The notes beneath the pieces are model-generated. The model saw only the letters and a list, made by a program, of their open reading frames with translations, searched no databases and had not been told where the DNA came from. Below are positions 37,956-49,900 of a stretch of DNA of 64,000 nt, one piece after another; within the stretch, counting starts at the first letter, position 1, and each line of letters starts with the position of its first letter. A program made the position numbers and the translations under genes. Location of the stretch: contig CAUYLG010048296.1 of assembly GCA_963573385.1 (NCBI GenBank), positions 24,035-88,034 of the forward strand, given 5' to 3'. This DNA comes from Cacajao melanocephalus. Its lineage: Eukaryota; Chordata; Mammalia; Primates; Pitheciidae.

Positions 37956-39010
37956 ATAGGAATTGGCACTGTTGATCTTTCTTCTTTCTTTGAAGTCTCC
38001 CTTCTTGGGGGGCCCGTGACACAATTTTCTTATTTTTCCGAATCTGGTCTTTGTCCATCTCTTTTATGGATTCTTTTTCCTTTACCTGTTCTTTAGGGGT
38101 AACCTGGCTCCTCAAGGATTTTTCTTGGGCCAGCCTCACCTGCGACTCCATGGGTGACCTCCGTCTGCTTCCATGGCTTCAGTCTGCCATCTTCCAAAAG
38201 GACAACTCCTGGCTTTCAGACCCGATTGACCACCGATATTTCTGCCTTCCGGTCCCAGGCGAGTTGAAATCCTGGTCCCATCTCTTGGCTGCTGTGTGAC
38301 CAAGTGAGCAATGGACCTTTTCATATTCAATCCAACCCGAACTGAATGCTTTCTCTTCCACTATAAACCTTGTCCCACTGTAGTCAGTGAATGTACCTCC
38401 TTTTGGCCATTTGTCCTTGCCAGAAATCCTGGCCATGACCTCTGATTTCATTCTCTTTTCCCACCCCCACATACCAAGTCTGTGTTTCTAACTTCTGAAT
38501 ACTTCCCCAAACATGCCCATCCTCTATTTCCATTGCTATTATCTTAATTCTTGCCATCATTAGTGCTTCACTGAGGTTATGGAAATAGCTTCCAAATTGA
38601 TGTCTCGTCCCTGAGTTGAACCTTGCCCCTTTTGTTGCATACTCACTGAGGCAGTCAGAGTGGTTGTTTACAAATACAAATCTGGTCAGGAGGGCACTGG
38701 TCTGTTGGAGGCAATTCGGTTGTTCCAGAATTTCTTGACAGGAAGTTTCAAGAGAACCTATGCTGCCCTGCACTCTTCAGCCTCTCCCCTCGGAACTCCA
38801 GGCCCCTGGACACACACTCCAGGCAAATCGAATTTTTTTACATCTCAAAGAGGGCCTGATTTCTTTCATTTTCTCTCTATACATGATTTTCCCTTTGCCT
38901 GAAATGTTCTTTCCTCTACTGGTGTAGCTAATTCCTGCTCATTTTCTTCTTATCTTAGATTTCCTTTTCCTCAAGACCTCTGATTCTTTAAGCCTAAGTT
39001 AGCTAGCTAC
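37956..39010 (+). mobile_element. L2 LINE, sense, interrupted by a 64-bp foreign block
   Basis: It follows L2 in order: cttctttgaagtctcccttc, gactccatgggtgacctccg, cttccatggcttcagtctgc, aggacaactcctggctttca, then after the block at 38,257-38,320 cgaactgaatgctttctct, taccaagtctgtgtttctaa, cttgccatcattagtgcttc, cctttgcctgaaatgttctt and agctaattcctgctcatttt. Diverged, with no long open frame. Confidence 0.7.
38257..38320 (+). repeat. 64-bp inverted copy of part of the MIR at 37,299-37,362
   Basis: The reverse complement of this block matches 37,299-37,362 at 60 of 64 positions, all four differences being transitions. The longest identical runs are 28 and 20 bases. The flanks on both sides read as L2, not MIR. 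The shared bases include private departures from the general MIR pattern, such as cagcagccaagag, so a direct copy is more likely than two independent MIR insertions. Confidence 0.85.
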
Positions 39011-39841
39011 TCCTTTTATGTGTTTACCCAGCTGATACTCATATAGAGGTAGAATGGCCAAAATCTGGGTGTCTAAAGATTGATGGAAAAAAATGTAACA
39101 CTGGATTTGAATGTTCAAGCCATATGCTGAGGTTTGGCAATGCTCCATATATTTTATAAATAAATGAAATAAACCACACGAGTCTGTGTGGGAGATCCGC
39201 CTGATTGAAACTCTCGTAGGTGAAGGTGATGCCCCGCCAGGGACTCTCAGAATGCTCCTAGGAAACCTTCACACAGACTTTTGGCAGATTGTACATCTCT
39301 CACTCTCTAAAGTTTTCCTTGCTGAAGTGAACAGATTTGTATTAAAACAAGCCAGAAGCCAGCCGCAGCATTTAACTGCTCTGTGGCAGGGAGTAATGCA
39401 TTCTTTTGTAACATGATGATTACTTGGATTCCCCACTTTCTTCCTAAGATTTGTTATTGTTGTTTAATTACATGAATTACAAGGGTGTGACCCTGAAATT
39501 TGGGAAGAAAATTAGAAATTAAAAAAAAAGATGGTAAATGCAGCTGACAGCTCATTTGTCAATGCTAGTTCTACTGCCTACTCCTGGCTGGTAGGTGAAG
39601 AGCTTCACGAATCAGATTTGTAGCTTACGGCTAGTATTAGAAGCAGGGCAACTTCATGGTTTAAATTTGTGCAAATATTGCTAGGCTATTGCCTATTTTC
39701 TTTAGGTGTTGTTTTTAGTCGTGCCAATGTTTTCATTTCTCTGCTTGAATAACATCTAAAAAGACATGTATAAAAAATCATATTATATTGAAGAGCATAC
39801 TGTGCTGTATAAACCATCTTATAATAACTAAAACAACGTTA
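39011..39841. other. Repeat-poor AT-rich sequence
   Basis: About 0.8 kb with no recognised repeat or exon. Possibly constrained noncoding sequence, but that cannot be judged from one genome. Confidence 0.35.
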
Positions 39842-39895
39842 CACTGGCACACTGTAGGTTCTCAATAAATGTCTGTTGAATTCCACTGAATAACG
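39842..39895 (+). mobile_element. L2 3' terminus, sense
   Basis: The text ctggcacactgtaggttctc, aataaatgtctgttgaattc is the L2 3' end. Confidence 0.6.
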
Positions 39896-40734
39896 TTAGT
39901 TAATAGATTTACTTATTTTAACTACTGAGAACTGCCTGTTTTTTTTTTTTTTTATTTACCAGTATTTCTAATTTGCTTTTGGTGTTTTAAAGGATTTCAT
40001 TTCAATGTATATGAATAGTTTTCCTTTATATTATAACATTATGCATGAGGGACGTGGTCCTGAAGAATATAAAACTATATATTAGGAAGAAATAAAATGG
40101 AAGCTTTAAAGAAAATAGTCATTCTACCCAGTTTGGCTGGTTAAATCCTAAGAGGAGAGTATTTAATTTTTTATTTCATTGTTCTTATGTCTCAACTGAG
40201 TCTTAAATAATCATGGAGAAAACACACTGTACTGTTTTATTAAGAAATAAATAGCTATTCTCTAAGCAGGAGGAAAACATAGTAAAATGTAGTATTCTGT
40301 TGCTGAGATAGAGAAGCGAATAACGCTGCACGATGAAGCATAAAAGGCTACCTTATTGAACAGCACCGAAGTGTAGCCGAGCTCCCGAGGTCTTGATGGG
40401 TTGGGCCAGAGGGACGCACACCCAATCAGAGGTACCTGTGAAGAGCAGAGTAACACTGCGAGGAAACAGTACCTGCACACTCAGTGTCTTCTGTTCACTT
40501 ACGGAAACAGATCCGGTTTTAAATCATGTGATGAATAACCGAGGAACATCAAAATTGAGAAACAAAAATAATTCTGACTTCACATTCAGAGGGAGAAGTC
40601 AACTTTGAGTTTAAGGCAATTAGTTTGCTTATAAAGCCTAAATGTCTCAGGTCTTCTGGGGGGGCTATGACAAGTCCTAAAGTCTTCATATTTATGGTAC
40701 TACAAGTGTTTTGTTCGATCTGAATGGGCCCTGT
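39896..40734. other. Single-copy sequence
   Basis: No repeat recognised. The part from 40,270 to 40,600 carries several CpGs in an AT-rich setting. No exon identified. Confidence 0.35.
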
Positions 40735-40913
40735 GGTTAAATCTTATACCAAATTTGAGAAATTTTCAGTCATTATTCTTCAGTTATTTTCTTCTGCCTC
40801 ACTCTCTTTTCTCTCCTTCTGATACTCCAATTGTACATAAATATGTATATTACTGTCCAACAGACATTTCAGGCACTGATTATGTTTCCTCAATTAATTT
40901 TCTCTCAATTCGT
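40735..40913 (-). mobile_element. L1M-type fragment, antisense (left of Alu)
   Basis: The text cactctcttttctctccttc, tgatactccaattgtacata is a familiar antisense L1M phrase and resumes on the other side of the Alu. Confidence 0.6.
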
Positions 40914-40928
40914 TAGATTGAATAATTT

Positions 40929-41043
40929 TTTCTTCTTCTGTTTCTGCTGCTGTCTCTTCTTCCTCCTTCTCCTCCCGTCTTCTTCTCCTTCTTCCTCTTC
41001 TTCTTTCTTTTTCTTCTTTCTTCTTTGTTCATCTTCATCTTTC
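40929..41043. repeat. (TTC)n / (GAA)n imperfect microsatellite in Alu tail
   Basis: Almost pure pyrimidine on the plus strand, built from TTC, CTT, CTC and TCC units with rare purines. It derives from the A tail of the adjoining AluJ. Confidence 0.92.
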
Positions 41044-41319
41044 TCTCACTCTGTCATCCAGGCTGGAGTGCAATGGTGCAATCCTAGGTCACTGCATCCT
41101 TGAGCTCCTGGGCTCAAGTGATCCTCCCAGCTTAGCCTCCTACATAGGTGGGACTACAGGCTTGTACCACCATGGCGGGCTAATTCTTCTTCAATTATCT
41201 GTAGACATGGGGTTTTTCTGTGTTGCCCAAGCCGATCTTGAACTCCTGGGCTCAACTGATTTTCCTTCTTTGGCCTCCCAAAATGCTGGGATTACAGGCT
41301 TGAGCCGCTGCACCTGGCC
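40929..41319 (-). mobile_element. AluJ SINE, antisense, with expanded TTC-rich tail
   Basis: The Alu body (41,044-41,319) carries the AluJ phrase gagctcctgggctcaagtga. Its tail has become an imperfect (TTC/CTT)n tract at 40,929-41,043. The direct repeats tagattgaataattt (40,914-40,928) and taggttgaataattt (41,320-41,334) have one mismatch and show that the pyrimidine tract lies inside the insertion. Confidence 0.95.
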
Positions 41320-41334
41320 TAGGTTGAATAATTT

Positions 41335-41720
41335 CTATATATCTTCAGATGTACTGAATCTTCTACCATTTCTAATCTGCTATTAAACCAAGCCTATACA
41401 ATTTTAATTTTGTATTTTTCAGTTCTAGAATTTGCTTCATATAACAATTTTTATTTCTCTTCTGAGATTGCATCTGTTTTCATGATGATAATATTTTCCT
41501 TTGAGTTCCTGAATGTATATTTGGTAGCTGCTTTAAAATCTAGTGTGCTAATTGCAACATCTGGGTTATAATCTGGAGTCATTTTTTGACTGCCCTTTCT
41601 CTTGAGTTCTGGTCAATATTCCTATTCATATGTCTAGTGATTTTTAATTGTAGTTGGGACATAATAATACAGAGAGTATGAACACTGTCCTGTCCCTCTG
41701 AAGAGTATTGAATTTTGTTC
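41335..41720 (-). mobile_element. L1M-type fragment, antisense (right of Alu)
   Basis: The text gtactgaatcttctaccatt, cagttctagaatttgcttca, tctcttctgagattgcatct, ttgcaacatctgggttataa follows the same antisense L1M region as the left piece. Confidence 0.68.
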
Positions 41721-42142
41721 TTCTAAGCAAAAGAATTTTGTTATCACCATCTGGGTTCAAGCTCCAAATTCCATCTCCTCGGCAGTGGGGAGAAGCTGAA
41801 ATCTCTGCTCTATTATTTATGCCTCCAGCTGCTGTTTTCTCACGGGGTCACTGGGATCTGTCTGTGAATACAGAGTTTAGGAGTCAAGGTTATCCCCTCT
41901 GCATCCCTCTCCCTTGGAGGATTTCCTCTCATACTTGCAGCTGCTCCCCCATCCATCTGCTCTGTCCTCTGGCCCTTTTAGCGAGTAAGGGTGTGACTTC
42001 TGCTGCTCAAAATGCGTGGGTGAGGAGTACCCTCAGGCAAAAAACAGCAAGCTCTGGAATCTCCCCTGTTGATGTTACCACCTTTCAAGGCTAGCCACGA
42101 ATCCATTTCTACCTGTTGTGTGGTCATTCTCAGTGCCTTAGT
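41721..42142. other. Single-copy spacer
   Basis: A 128-codon plus-strand open frame (41,708-42,094) runs from L1M text into this stretch. It matches nothing I know and is probably chance. Confidence 0.35.
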
Positions 42143-42187
42143 TAAAAACAAAAACAAAAAAAACAAAAACAAAACAAAACAAAAAAA
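42143..42187. repeat. (AAAAC)n simple repeat
   Basis: About 45 bp of A4-5C units. Confidence 0.93.
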
Positions 42188-42976
42188 CATTGTGCCTTTC
42201 TTTTCTAATTCTTTTTGTGGGAGGGTAGTCTGACCATGCCATCCACCATTACTCCCCTTTCATTAAATTTCAATGACTCAAAATGGTACCGTGATTTGGA
42301 TAGACTGTTGGTAAGTGGTCAATTTTAAAGATGTGTGTTAATTTATACACAGAACTAACAAAGGTGAAGAGGGTTATGGCAGAGAAGAGGCAGTGCAAAA
42401 TGACTCATCTAGTGTTTTTTAAAACAGACTTTTAAAATGGCAAAAGCCAAGATATTTCAAGTGTTTATGTAATCACTTGAAATGTATTAAACAAATATTT
42501 GTAGAAAACATATGTAAAATGTACAGTATGGATAATTTAAGATGAATCAGATGTGAAAGACTATTCCCAAGGAACTCAAATTCAGAAGAAGTGGGAAGAG
42601 ATGCCCAAAGTGGTGAAGGTGAATACAGCTGGAGAACAGAGAGGCTGTTGTTCTAATCCTTCCCTTGGGAATGTCCTTTGTCACTGAAATGGCCTGTGTC
42701 TTGAGACTTGGTCTAAATGAAAGTCTCCAGGGAATAGTTAAACCATAAAATGCTAGGTAGCCCTATTCTAGGGGGAGAGGGAAAGTGAGGTAGGTAATTG
42801 AAATGGGAAATATTATAGAGGTTATTATCCCTACACAATATGGAATTCTTTAGACTCAATTAAGAACCTTATGCTGCTTTATAAAGTGCCAGAAGCTTCA
42901 GCACTGGTGGGTAGGTGTAGGATAAATGCTCAAAATTAAGGAGAGAACACTGTAGTCTTTCTTAAAACGTGCACTC
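42188..42976. other. Single-copy sequence
   Basis: No repeat or gene recognised. Confidence 0.4.
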
Positions 42977-43390
42977 TGAGGAGAACCCCCCAAACAGGCT
43001 TTGTTTGAGAAATATGGCTGTTTGTTCACCTGGGTGTGAGTGGGCTGAGGCCGAAAGTGGAGTCAGCGGAGGGCAAAGGGATAGGAGTTAGTTTTATAGG
43101 TTTGGGGTAAACAGTGAAAGTAACTTTAGTGTGGTTTTTTGCAAGCTGGGAGGGGGTCGTAGAGTGTGGAGTCACAAGGTTGACCAAGGTCAGTTACAAA
43201 GTCCAATGGCCTTATCAACGGGGGAGGGAATAAGAAATAATAATGTCTTAAAGTTAAGGAGGCACCACAGGGGTTGATCATTTCTTCTTCTTTTCGTGGT
43301 CTTCCAGTTACTTTAGACTTTCCAGGAACTCATCTGGAGTGTCCGTGCAGGTCACAGAGGTTAACATGGCGTTCAGGGTGCCATCAGTCA
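42977..43390 (-). mobile_element. ERV1-like solo LTR, antisense
   Basis: The text ccaaacaggctttgtttgag, ttcacctgggtgtgagtggg, ctgaggccgaaagtggagtc, agttttataggtttggggta, gtggagtcacaaggttgacc, cagttactttagactttcc is the antisense layout of gamma-type (ERV1) LTRs. The subfamily and exact ends are not resolved. No internal viral sequence adjoins it. Confidence 0.55.
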
Positions 43391-44644
43391 GCCTAAAATA
43401 CCTTACAGAGGCAAATATTCCAGGAAACAGATCTCCTGAAATGCGCAGGTAAGATGTGACTCTTGAGCAGTTATGACCAGGAAGGCTGACAGTTCTCTGA
43501 ATCCAAAGAAGAAATCATCCAGGCAGATGAATACGGAGTGGGACTTAGCAGTGTGAGGCAGAGCTGGGCAGGAAGAAATGGAACGTCCAGACCAGCCCAG
43601 GTCAGAAATCACTCTGAGGACACTCACACTGTAAGTGGCATCCAGCCTCTGGTGAATGGGGATTTGACATTTATGCAAGAACTGTGGAAGCCGGAGAGGT
43701 AGAGAGATAGGCACATATGCATATAGATAGCTGCACATGCACGCATATCAAATGGGGCTTCACTGTTAAGCGCAGTGCTTGTCATTATCATTTCATCTGT
43801 CAGTGCTGTGTTTCTCGGTTATGTGGCTGTCTTTTACAAATAAGCCTTTCTAAATTTTATTACTGAGCTAGAACTCAAAGAAAAAGTTATTTCAAGATTT
43901 TGGCCCTAGAATAAACAAGCCAGTTTGGCAGCATCCTGAATGGACTCCTGCTTCAATAAAACACATGACACAGGTGTGCAGCAATGTATAATGGAAATAA
44001 ATTATGATACAGTAAAGAATGGAGAAACTTTATCTGTAAACTCTTATGAATTCAGTTTAAATCACAAAACACTATAATTGAGTTTGGATAGGAACTTTGT
44101 TTCTGTCCTGTTCTATACTGCAATAAGTCTGGTGGGCGATGAACCTATCACAGTACTTTTAAAATGGCAATGAATATTTGATGTCTTTGTACAAGAGAGA
44201 GCAACTTCAAGAAATAAGTTATTCTATATGGTTATACCTTGCAAATGAATAAACAGGCTTTAATCTCTGTGACCTTGTGCATTGAGTATGTGTGTATTCA
44301 TTCATGGGTTGAATGTTTGGGTGGCAATCTTTCGTGGAATGAATGACTTCTTGGAAGCCTTATTATTTGTTTCCCTCCATCTATCAGTCAAGCAATAGTC
44401 TGCTCTGGACCAGGGTGTCCATCCTTCTCCTCACAGCTTCCATTGGGATGCTATATCATTCCTAACACAAGCCTGTACTTTGGTTCTGGAATATACTGGT
44501 TTCTTCCGGACCATTATGTGGTTTCCTTTCCTTTCCCAGAATTCACATGCAGGCAATCTAAATTTTAGAATTATTTAGTATTGAGCAAAGTAAAAATAAG
44601 CTGGAGAAATTGAAGGTTATAAAATTTTTTCAATCTAACACTCT
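43391..44644. other. Single-copy sequence
   Basis: About 1.25 kb without recognised repeats. A good donor-like CAG/GTAAGA occurs at 43,450 with no supporting exon. Confidence 0.4.
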
Positions 44645-45632
<988 letters not shown>

Positions 45633-45635
45633 TAT

Positions 45636-45800
45636 CTTGTAGTTTTAATCTGCATTTCTTTGATGACTAAGTGGCTAAGGACATTTTGTATACTTATGGG
45701 CCGTTTAGATGTTCTCTTCTGCAAAGTGTTTTGCCTGCTTTTCTGTTCAGTTGTCTCTTTCTTGTTGACTCCTGTGGGTTCTTTGTCTATATTTAGAAGG
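45636..45800 (-). mobile_element. L1M ORF2 end, antisense (right of Alu)
   Basis: The text tgtagttttaatctgcattt, ctttgatgactaagtggcta, tgcaaagtgttttgcctgct continues the interrupted antisense L1M. Confidence 0.78.
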
Positions 45801-47165
45801 AGGTGCTTGATGACAAGGGATTAAGTGCAGCCTTGGGTTAGAACTTGTACAAAGTCCTGGCTTGTTCTTGAGGACTCACTGGAAGTTTCTTATGATGGCA
45901 GTTCAGCCTTTGTCTACACCTTTCAGTGAGATTCCCTGGCAGGACCAGACCGAGAATGGGGTGACAGAGGTGACTCTCTATTGGATGCGCCCTTCTTGCC
46001 TTCCTACTCACCTTGAACAGATGGGAAGAAGCTGGTGTTAACCTGTGTGCTTAGTGAAGAATGTCAGGGCCAATTACCCCATGAAACTAGCTACCAGTTG
46101 TTGACACTCACCAAATGACTTGCACTGGGGCTAAAATAGCAAGAAAATAAAAAATCTTCCATGTCCCACAAAGAGGTGAAGGATCCCAGAATTTAAAAGA
46201 CAAGTTCAATGTCAACTTGTCTACATGAAAGTTTAGCCTCAATAGCACCCCTGGCAGATGGTAGCCCCAGCTCTGCCCATCACTTCTAGTGATAGGAAAC
46301 CCAACTCCGTAATATTCAAGGCAAACTGACCTATCATGGACCAGCTCTGAAGATGAGAAAATTCTTGTCTACATTCATATGTAATGTGTCTCTCTGTTAC
46401 TTCCACCACAGATCTTAGAACAACTTTTATATGGAGGCAGAAGGGGTAAAGGCACTTACACCCTTGTTTATGAGAGTTCTTTAAATATTTGAAGACAACC
46501 ACTATGTCATGATGTCTCCTCTTAATGTTTGCTTTAGACTAAATATAAAAAATTAACGTCCTTGAAATAGACATCAAAAAAGCACCCTAGTCACAGAATG
46601 CACTAAAATCGAAGATGAGTAATTTATTAAAGTGTTTTCTTGTTCAATAACATACATCATTTTCCCTTTTATTTTTCCTCGTATTAAACAGTGATTACCA
46701 AGTGGATCCCAGTAGGCTCATTAAAATGTTTAACTTCCATTATTACAGGTATTGCCCCTCATTTTGTAGGCCAGTTTCTTCTTGCCTGCCAACACCTGCT
46801 GTTATCTTTTATTCTGATTATTGTTAACAGAATAATTTTACAGTGGGGATCTTTTCAGTGTGTGACCCTGGTGAATAGCAAAGCTCTGTTCGAATTTTCC
46901 TTCTGTATGTTGTTCATAATTCAAGGGAATCTTCAAAGTGCTTGTAATATGCCTTTTCTCATTTATATGAGAAACTGTCATTCAAAATTTTGTTTCCTGG
47001 AATCGGAGAAGTTTCACAGAGCTGTTCTGAACATATACTGCACTGTTTGCTTGTACCTTTGAGAGCAGGCAAGAAAAAGGAGAAGGAGATTTGTTGATTC
47101 ATAAAAATAAAGGAACACTCTGGCACATTTGGGCAGTTCTGTTTTTAGTCTTAGAATTTACTGTG
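45801..47165. other. Repeat-poor single-copy sequence
   Basis: About 1.35 kb with no repeat I can name. The open frame at 46,691-47,062 (123 codons) is hydrophobic, AT-driven and not recognisable. Confidence 0.4.
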
Positions 47166-47169
47166 CATA

Positions 47170-47300
47170 TGCATTTATTCCTTCAGTAATCAATACATAT
47201 TTATGGAGGGCCTACATTACGTCAGCTGCCCTGCTGATATATTGAGGATACATTAGTGAAAGCTGCCCTCCTTGAGCTTAGCTGCTGGCTAGGGAGACTG
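47170..47300 (-). mobile_element. L2 3' end, antisense
   Basis: The text cttcagtaatcaatacatat, ttatggagggcctacattac, gatacattagtgaaagctg, ccctccttgagcttagctgc is antisense L2. Confidence 0.65.
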
Positions 47301-47319
47301 GTAAACAAATAGGGGGTTT

Positions 47320-47425
47320 TGATCCCTTACAATGTGCAAAATGGAAGGAGCTCAATAAATGGTAACCATTATCACTGCTACTGTCACTTCTACTGCGATG
47401 CTGCTGTTACTACTGCTATCATTAC
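47320..47425 (+). mobile_element. MIR 3' end with (CTGCTA)-like tail
   Basis: The text gagctcaataaatggtaacc, attatcactgctactgtcac is the MIR 3' terminus followed by an imperfect CTGCTA-rich tract. Confidence 0.55.
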
Positions 47426-48985
47426 TCCACCTCTATTCTAGCCCAGCTACCCAGCAACTGTAAAAGACCCTGGAAAAATTAATGAATGTACTTGGGCATT
47501 TTCTAACCCCATAAAACTAGAGAAAACTGACTAGGTACCTGTTTCTATCTGCAAGATGGCAGTAAGTATGTTACCAACACAGACAAAAATGCTGGAGAAG
47601 ATCAGTGTGCAGCTATTTTGGGGAATGCTCTCTTAAGCAAAGTTTGCTTATTGGCGATTTCCCTTTGGTGTGGTAACACGCATTGTGGATCTCCAAGAAT
47701 ATGCACCAAATGTGTCTGGCTGCCAAATATATTTTTTTCTGGTATCTCTCAGTGTTAACAAAAACCAGTTTCTCAGAAATGACATCTTTTGTTCTGGGGA
47801 ACAGATTTTTTTCTCCCTCAATACTGAACTACATAATTTCCTAAGTATTTTGCATCTTGAATGTTCTGTGACTCTACTATGTCTTAAGGTCTTCTAGTAT
47901 TACGGTAATGATACACTCCAGTGTATGTGAGATAAATAATTAACAGTGCTCCCTTAAAAAGTATTTTCCACTTCGAACGATAAACTACATGGTCGCCTTA
48001 CCTAATGCGGTGATCTTAACTCATTCTCATAGATATTTCTTGGTGTTGCCCACAGAGTTTCTTGACATAAAATACCCATTAAATATTGAATAATTGGAAC
48101 ATCTCCTCTCTTCTGACACCATCTCCTCTCAACTGATTACCACCAATTTCCTTTATATGATTCTCTGTTAAGTAGAGAACGACAAAGAGACATATTTCCT
48201 TAGCTGTGAGCAGAGCAGGGTCTGTGGTACATCTGCTGGGCACCTCGCCTGCAACAGAGCTATGACATATTCACAAGTCTGGGGCATGCTCCTTGCCTTT
48301 AAGGTATTACTTAAAATCTATTATTGCCTTCAAGATATTTCTTAAAACCTATTAAATCTATTGGATGTTGTCGTGTGTTTGGCAAGATATTTTATAATGT
48401 AGTAAATGTATAAATTAACCAACAGTCCCCATAAGTGTTGATTATATTTATCATACGTCTCCACCTTCAGGGAGATGTATGTGTATTTTAACCCATGCAG
48501 CAATAGTCTGAATAAAAGCATGTGAGTTGGATGAGGGCTGATTGGCTCCTGAGTTTCCCTGTTTGTGATACCAATTTGATGTTAACAGTTTTTTTCCACC
48601 CCTTTCACCCTCATCTTTTTCCTTGTTTCAAGTGACAGTGACAGGCTCTGGTCTCAGGGGGATGGAAATACAGCCTGGAAGAAATGGGAGACTTTAATGT
48701 GTGGGTGGATTCTTTAAACAGATAACAGAAACTATAGCCTGAAAACCAAACTGATTTTGATTGACAAGAACCAGACTTTAAGGGGAAAATAATAAAATAC
48801 ATTCTTAGGGACTAAAGAAGTTGGGATTTGAATATCAAGGACTAAGCTTAGAACACTGTACACAGGATTTGCACCAAGCACATTAAAGGAAAAAGAAAAT
48901 CTAGATGACATCACAGTCATTATTCCCACCCTCCCCCCACCCAGAAAAAAAAAAAGAGAAATGTGAAGGTAGAATTAAGCTGATT
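47426..48985. other. Repeat-poor single-copy sequence
   Basis: About 1.5 kb without recognised repeat or gene. Confidence 0.4.
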
Positions 48986-49900
48986 TGAGAATGCTGGGGG
49001 AAGACTGAAACGGGCGTGCTCTGCACGTCCCAGAAATCGTCACACCTTTTACTCCTTATCCACTAAGGGTAGGGAAGGAGTGGAAGGTGGAGCAGATACC
49101 TGGAGGGGACCCGGCAGCAGGAAGTTTGCACCTCACTCTCCAGGGTGAAGCCTTTTAGGGAGACTATGTTCAGTATGGCCCTGGCACCATGGATCTTCTA
49201 GTCCGGACGGGAAATTTGAGGAGCTTTCTCTCTGGGGTTGGTGGTAGCCGCGTGAATTCTACCACCCCCAGCATGGTGCAAGAAATACCTCCGGAAATTC
49301 TGGAACGTCCTTCTCTCCACAAGGGGACTAAAAATACACTGAGAAGCCCAGCCGATGGGGAGTTGCCTGGGGTCAGGACCAGGAGTGAGAGATTTGATGA
49401 GGTGCCGGAGAAAAAGACCCAGCAGCCAGGCAAGTCAAATGAAACCTCCGCAGGTGCCACAGTTGAACATTCAGGGTGCGGGAGGGCACGCGGCGGGGAG
49501 GGGCGGAGAGGCCGCGGGGCCGGGGGCACGGGAGCCAGAAGCCCCTCTGTGATGGGAGGACAGTACGCGTCTCGCTGGACACAAGATGAGAGACTGGAGG
49601 ACGTGACAAGAAAAAGAGAAGGGGAGACTTTTGAGTGAAGACCATTCACTTAACGGAGACTTGTTCAAATTTCAAGCGATTGCAATGGCCGAACTGATGA
49701 TTTTAAACAAAATTTCCCACCAACCCCCTGAAGTAAGAGCTGGAAAAATAAAATCCATCTGGGTGGTGTCAGTGCCCCGTGGGCATTGGCTGAGGCGTTT
49801 GGTGTGGTCCACACACGCGCGGGTTTCCAAGGAGGAAGCCTGTTTGAAGTCCAAAGAACGGGGACCGCCTCTGCTTGCTCCTCAGGTAAATATTCGTCCG
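48986..49900. other. CpG-enriched patch, possible promoter or first exon
   Basis: GC rises sharply from about 49.0 kb and peaks at 49.44-49.58 kb, where a GC-box-like gaggggcggag and clustered CpGs occur. I count 22 CpGs between 49,189 and 49,638, high for this CpG-poor window. No repeat is recognised. A strong donor-like CTCAG/GTAAAT lies at 49,885/49,886. It fits a small CpG island with a first exon on the plus strand, but no transcript is shown by sequence alone. Confidence 0.35.
49189..49638 (+). other. Unrecognised 149-codon ORF with strong Kozak start
   Basis: The ATG lies in gcaccATGG, a near-ideal Kozak context, and opens 149 codons to a TGA. The product would be basic and low-complexity, with many Gly, Arg, Ser, Thr and Glu residues and a Gly/Arg-rich run at residues 98-115 encoded by the CpG peak. 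No signal peptide, membrane segment or known domain is visible. The opposite strand is also open for much of the region, a caution that this may reflect composition. Not identified with any known gene. Confidence 0.2.

Noticed and set aside
43440..43460. Strong donor-like CAG/GTAAGA at 43,450
   Set aside because: No convincing exon, acceptor or ORF upstream; single donor matches are common by chance.
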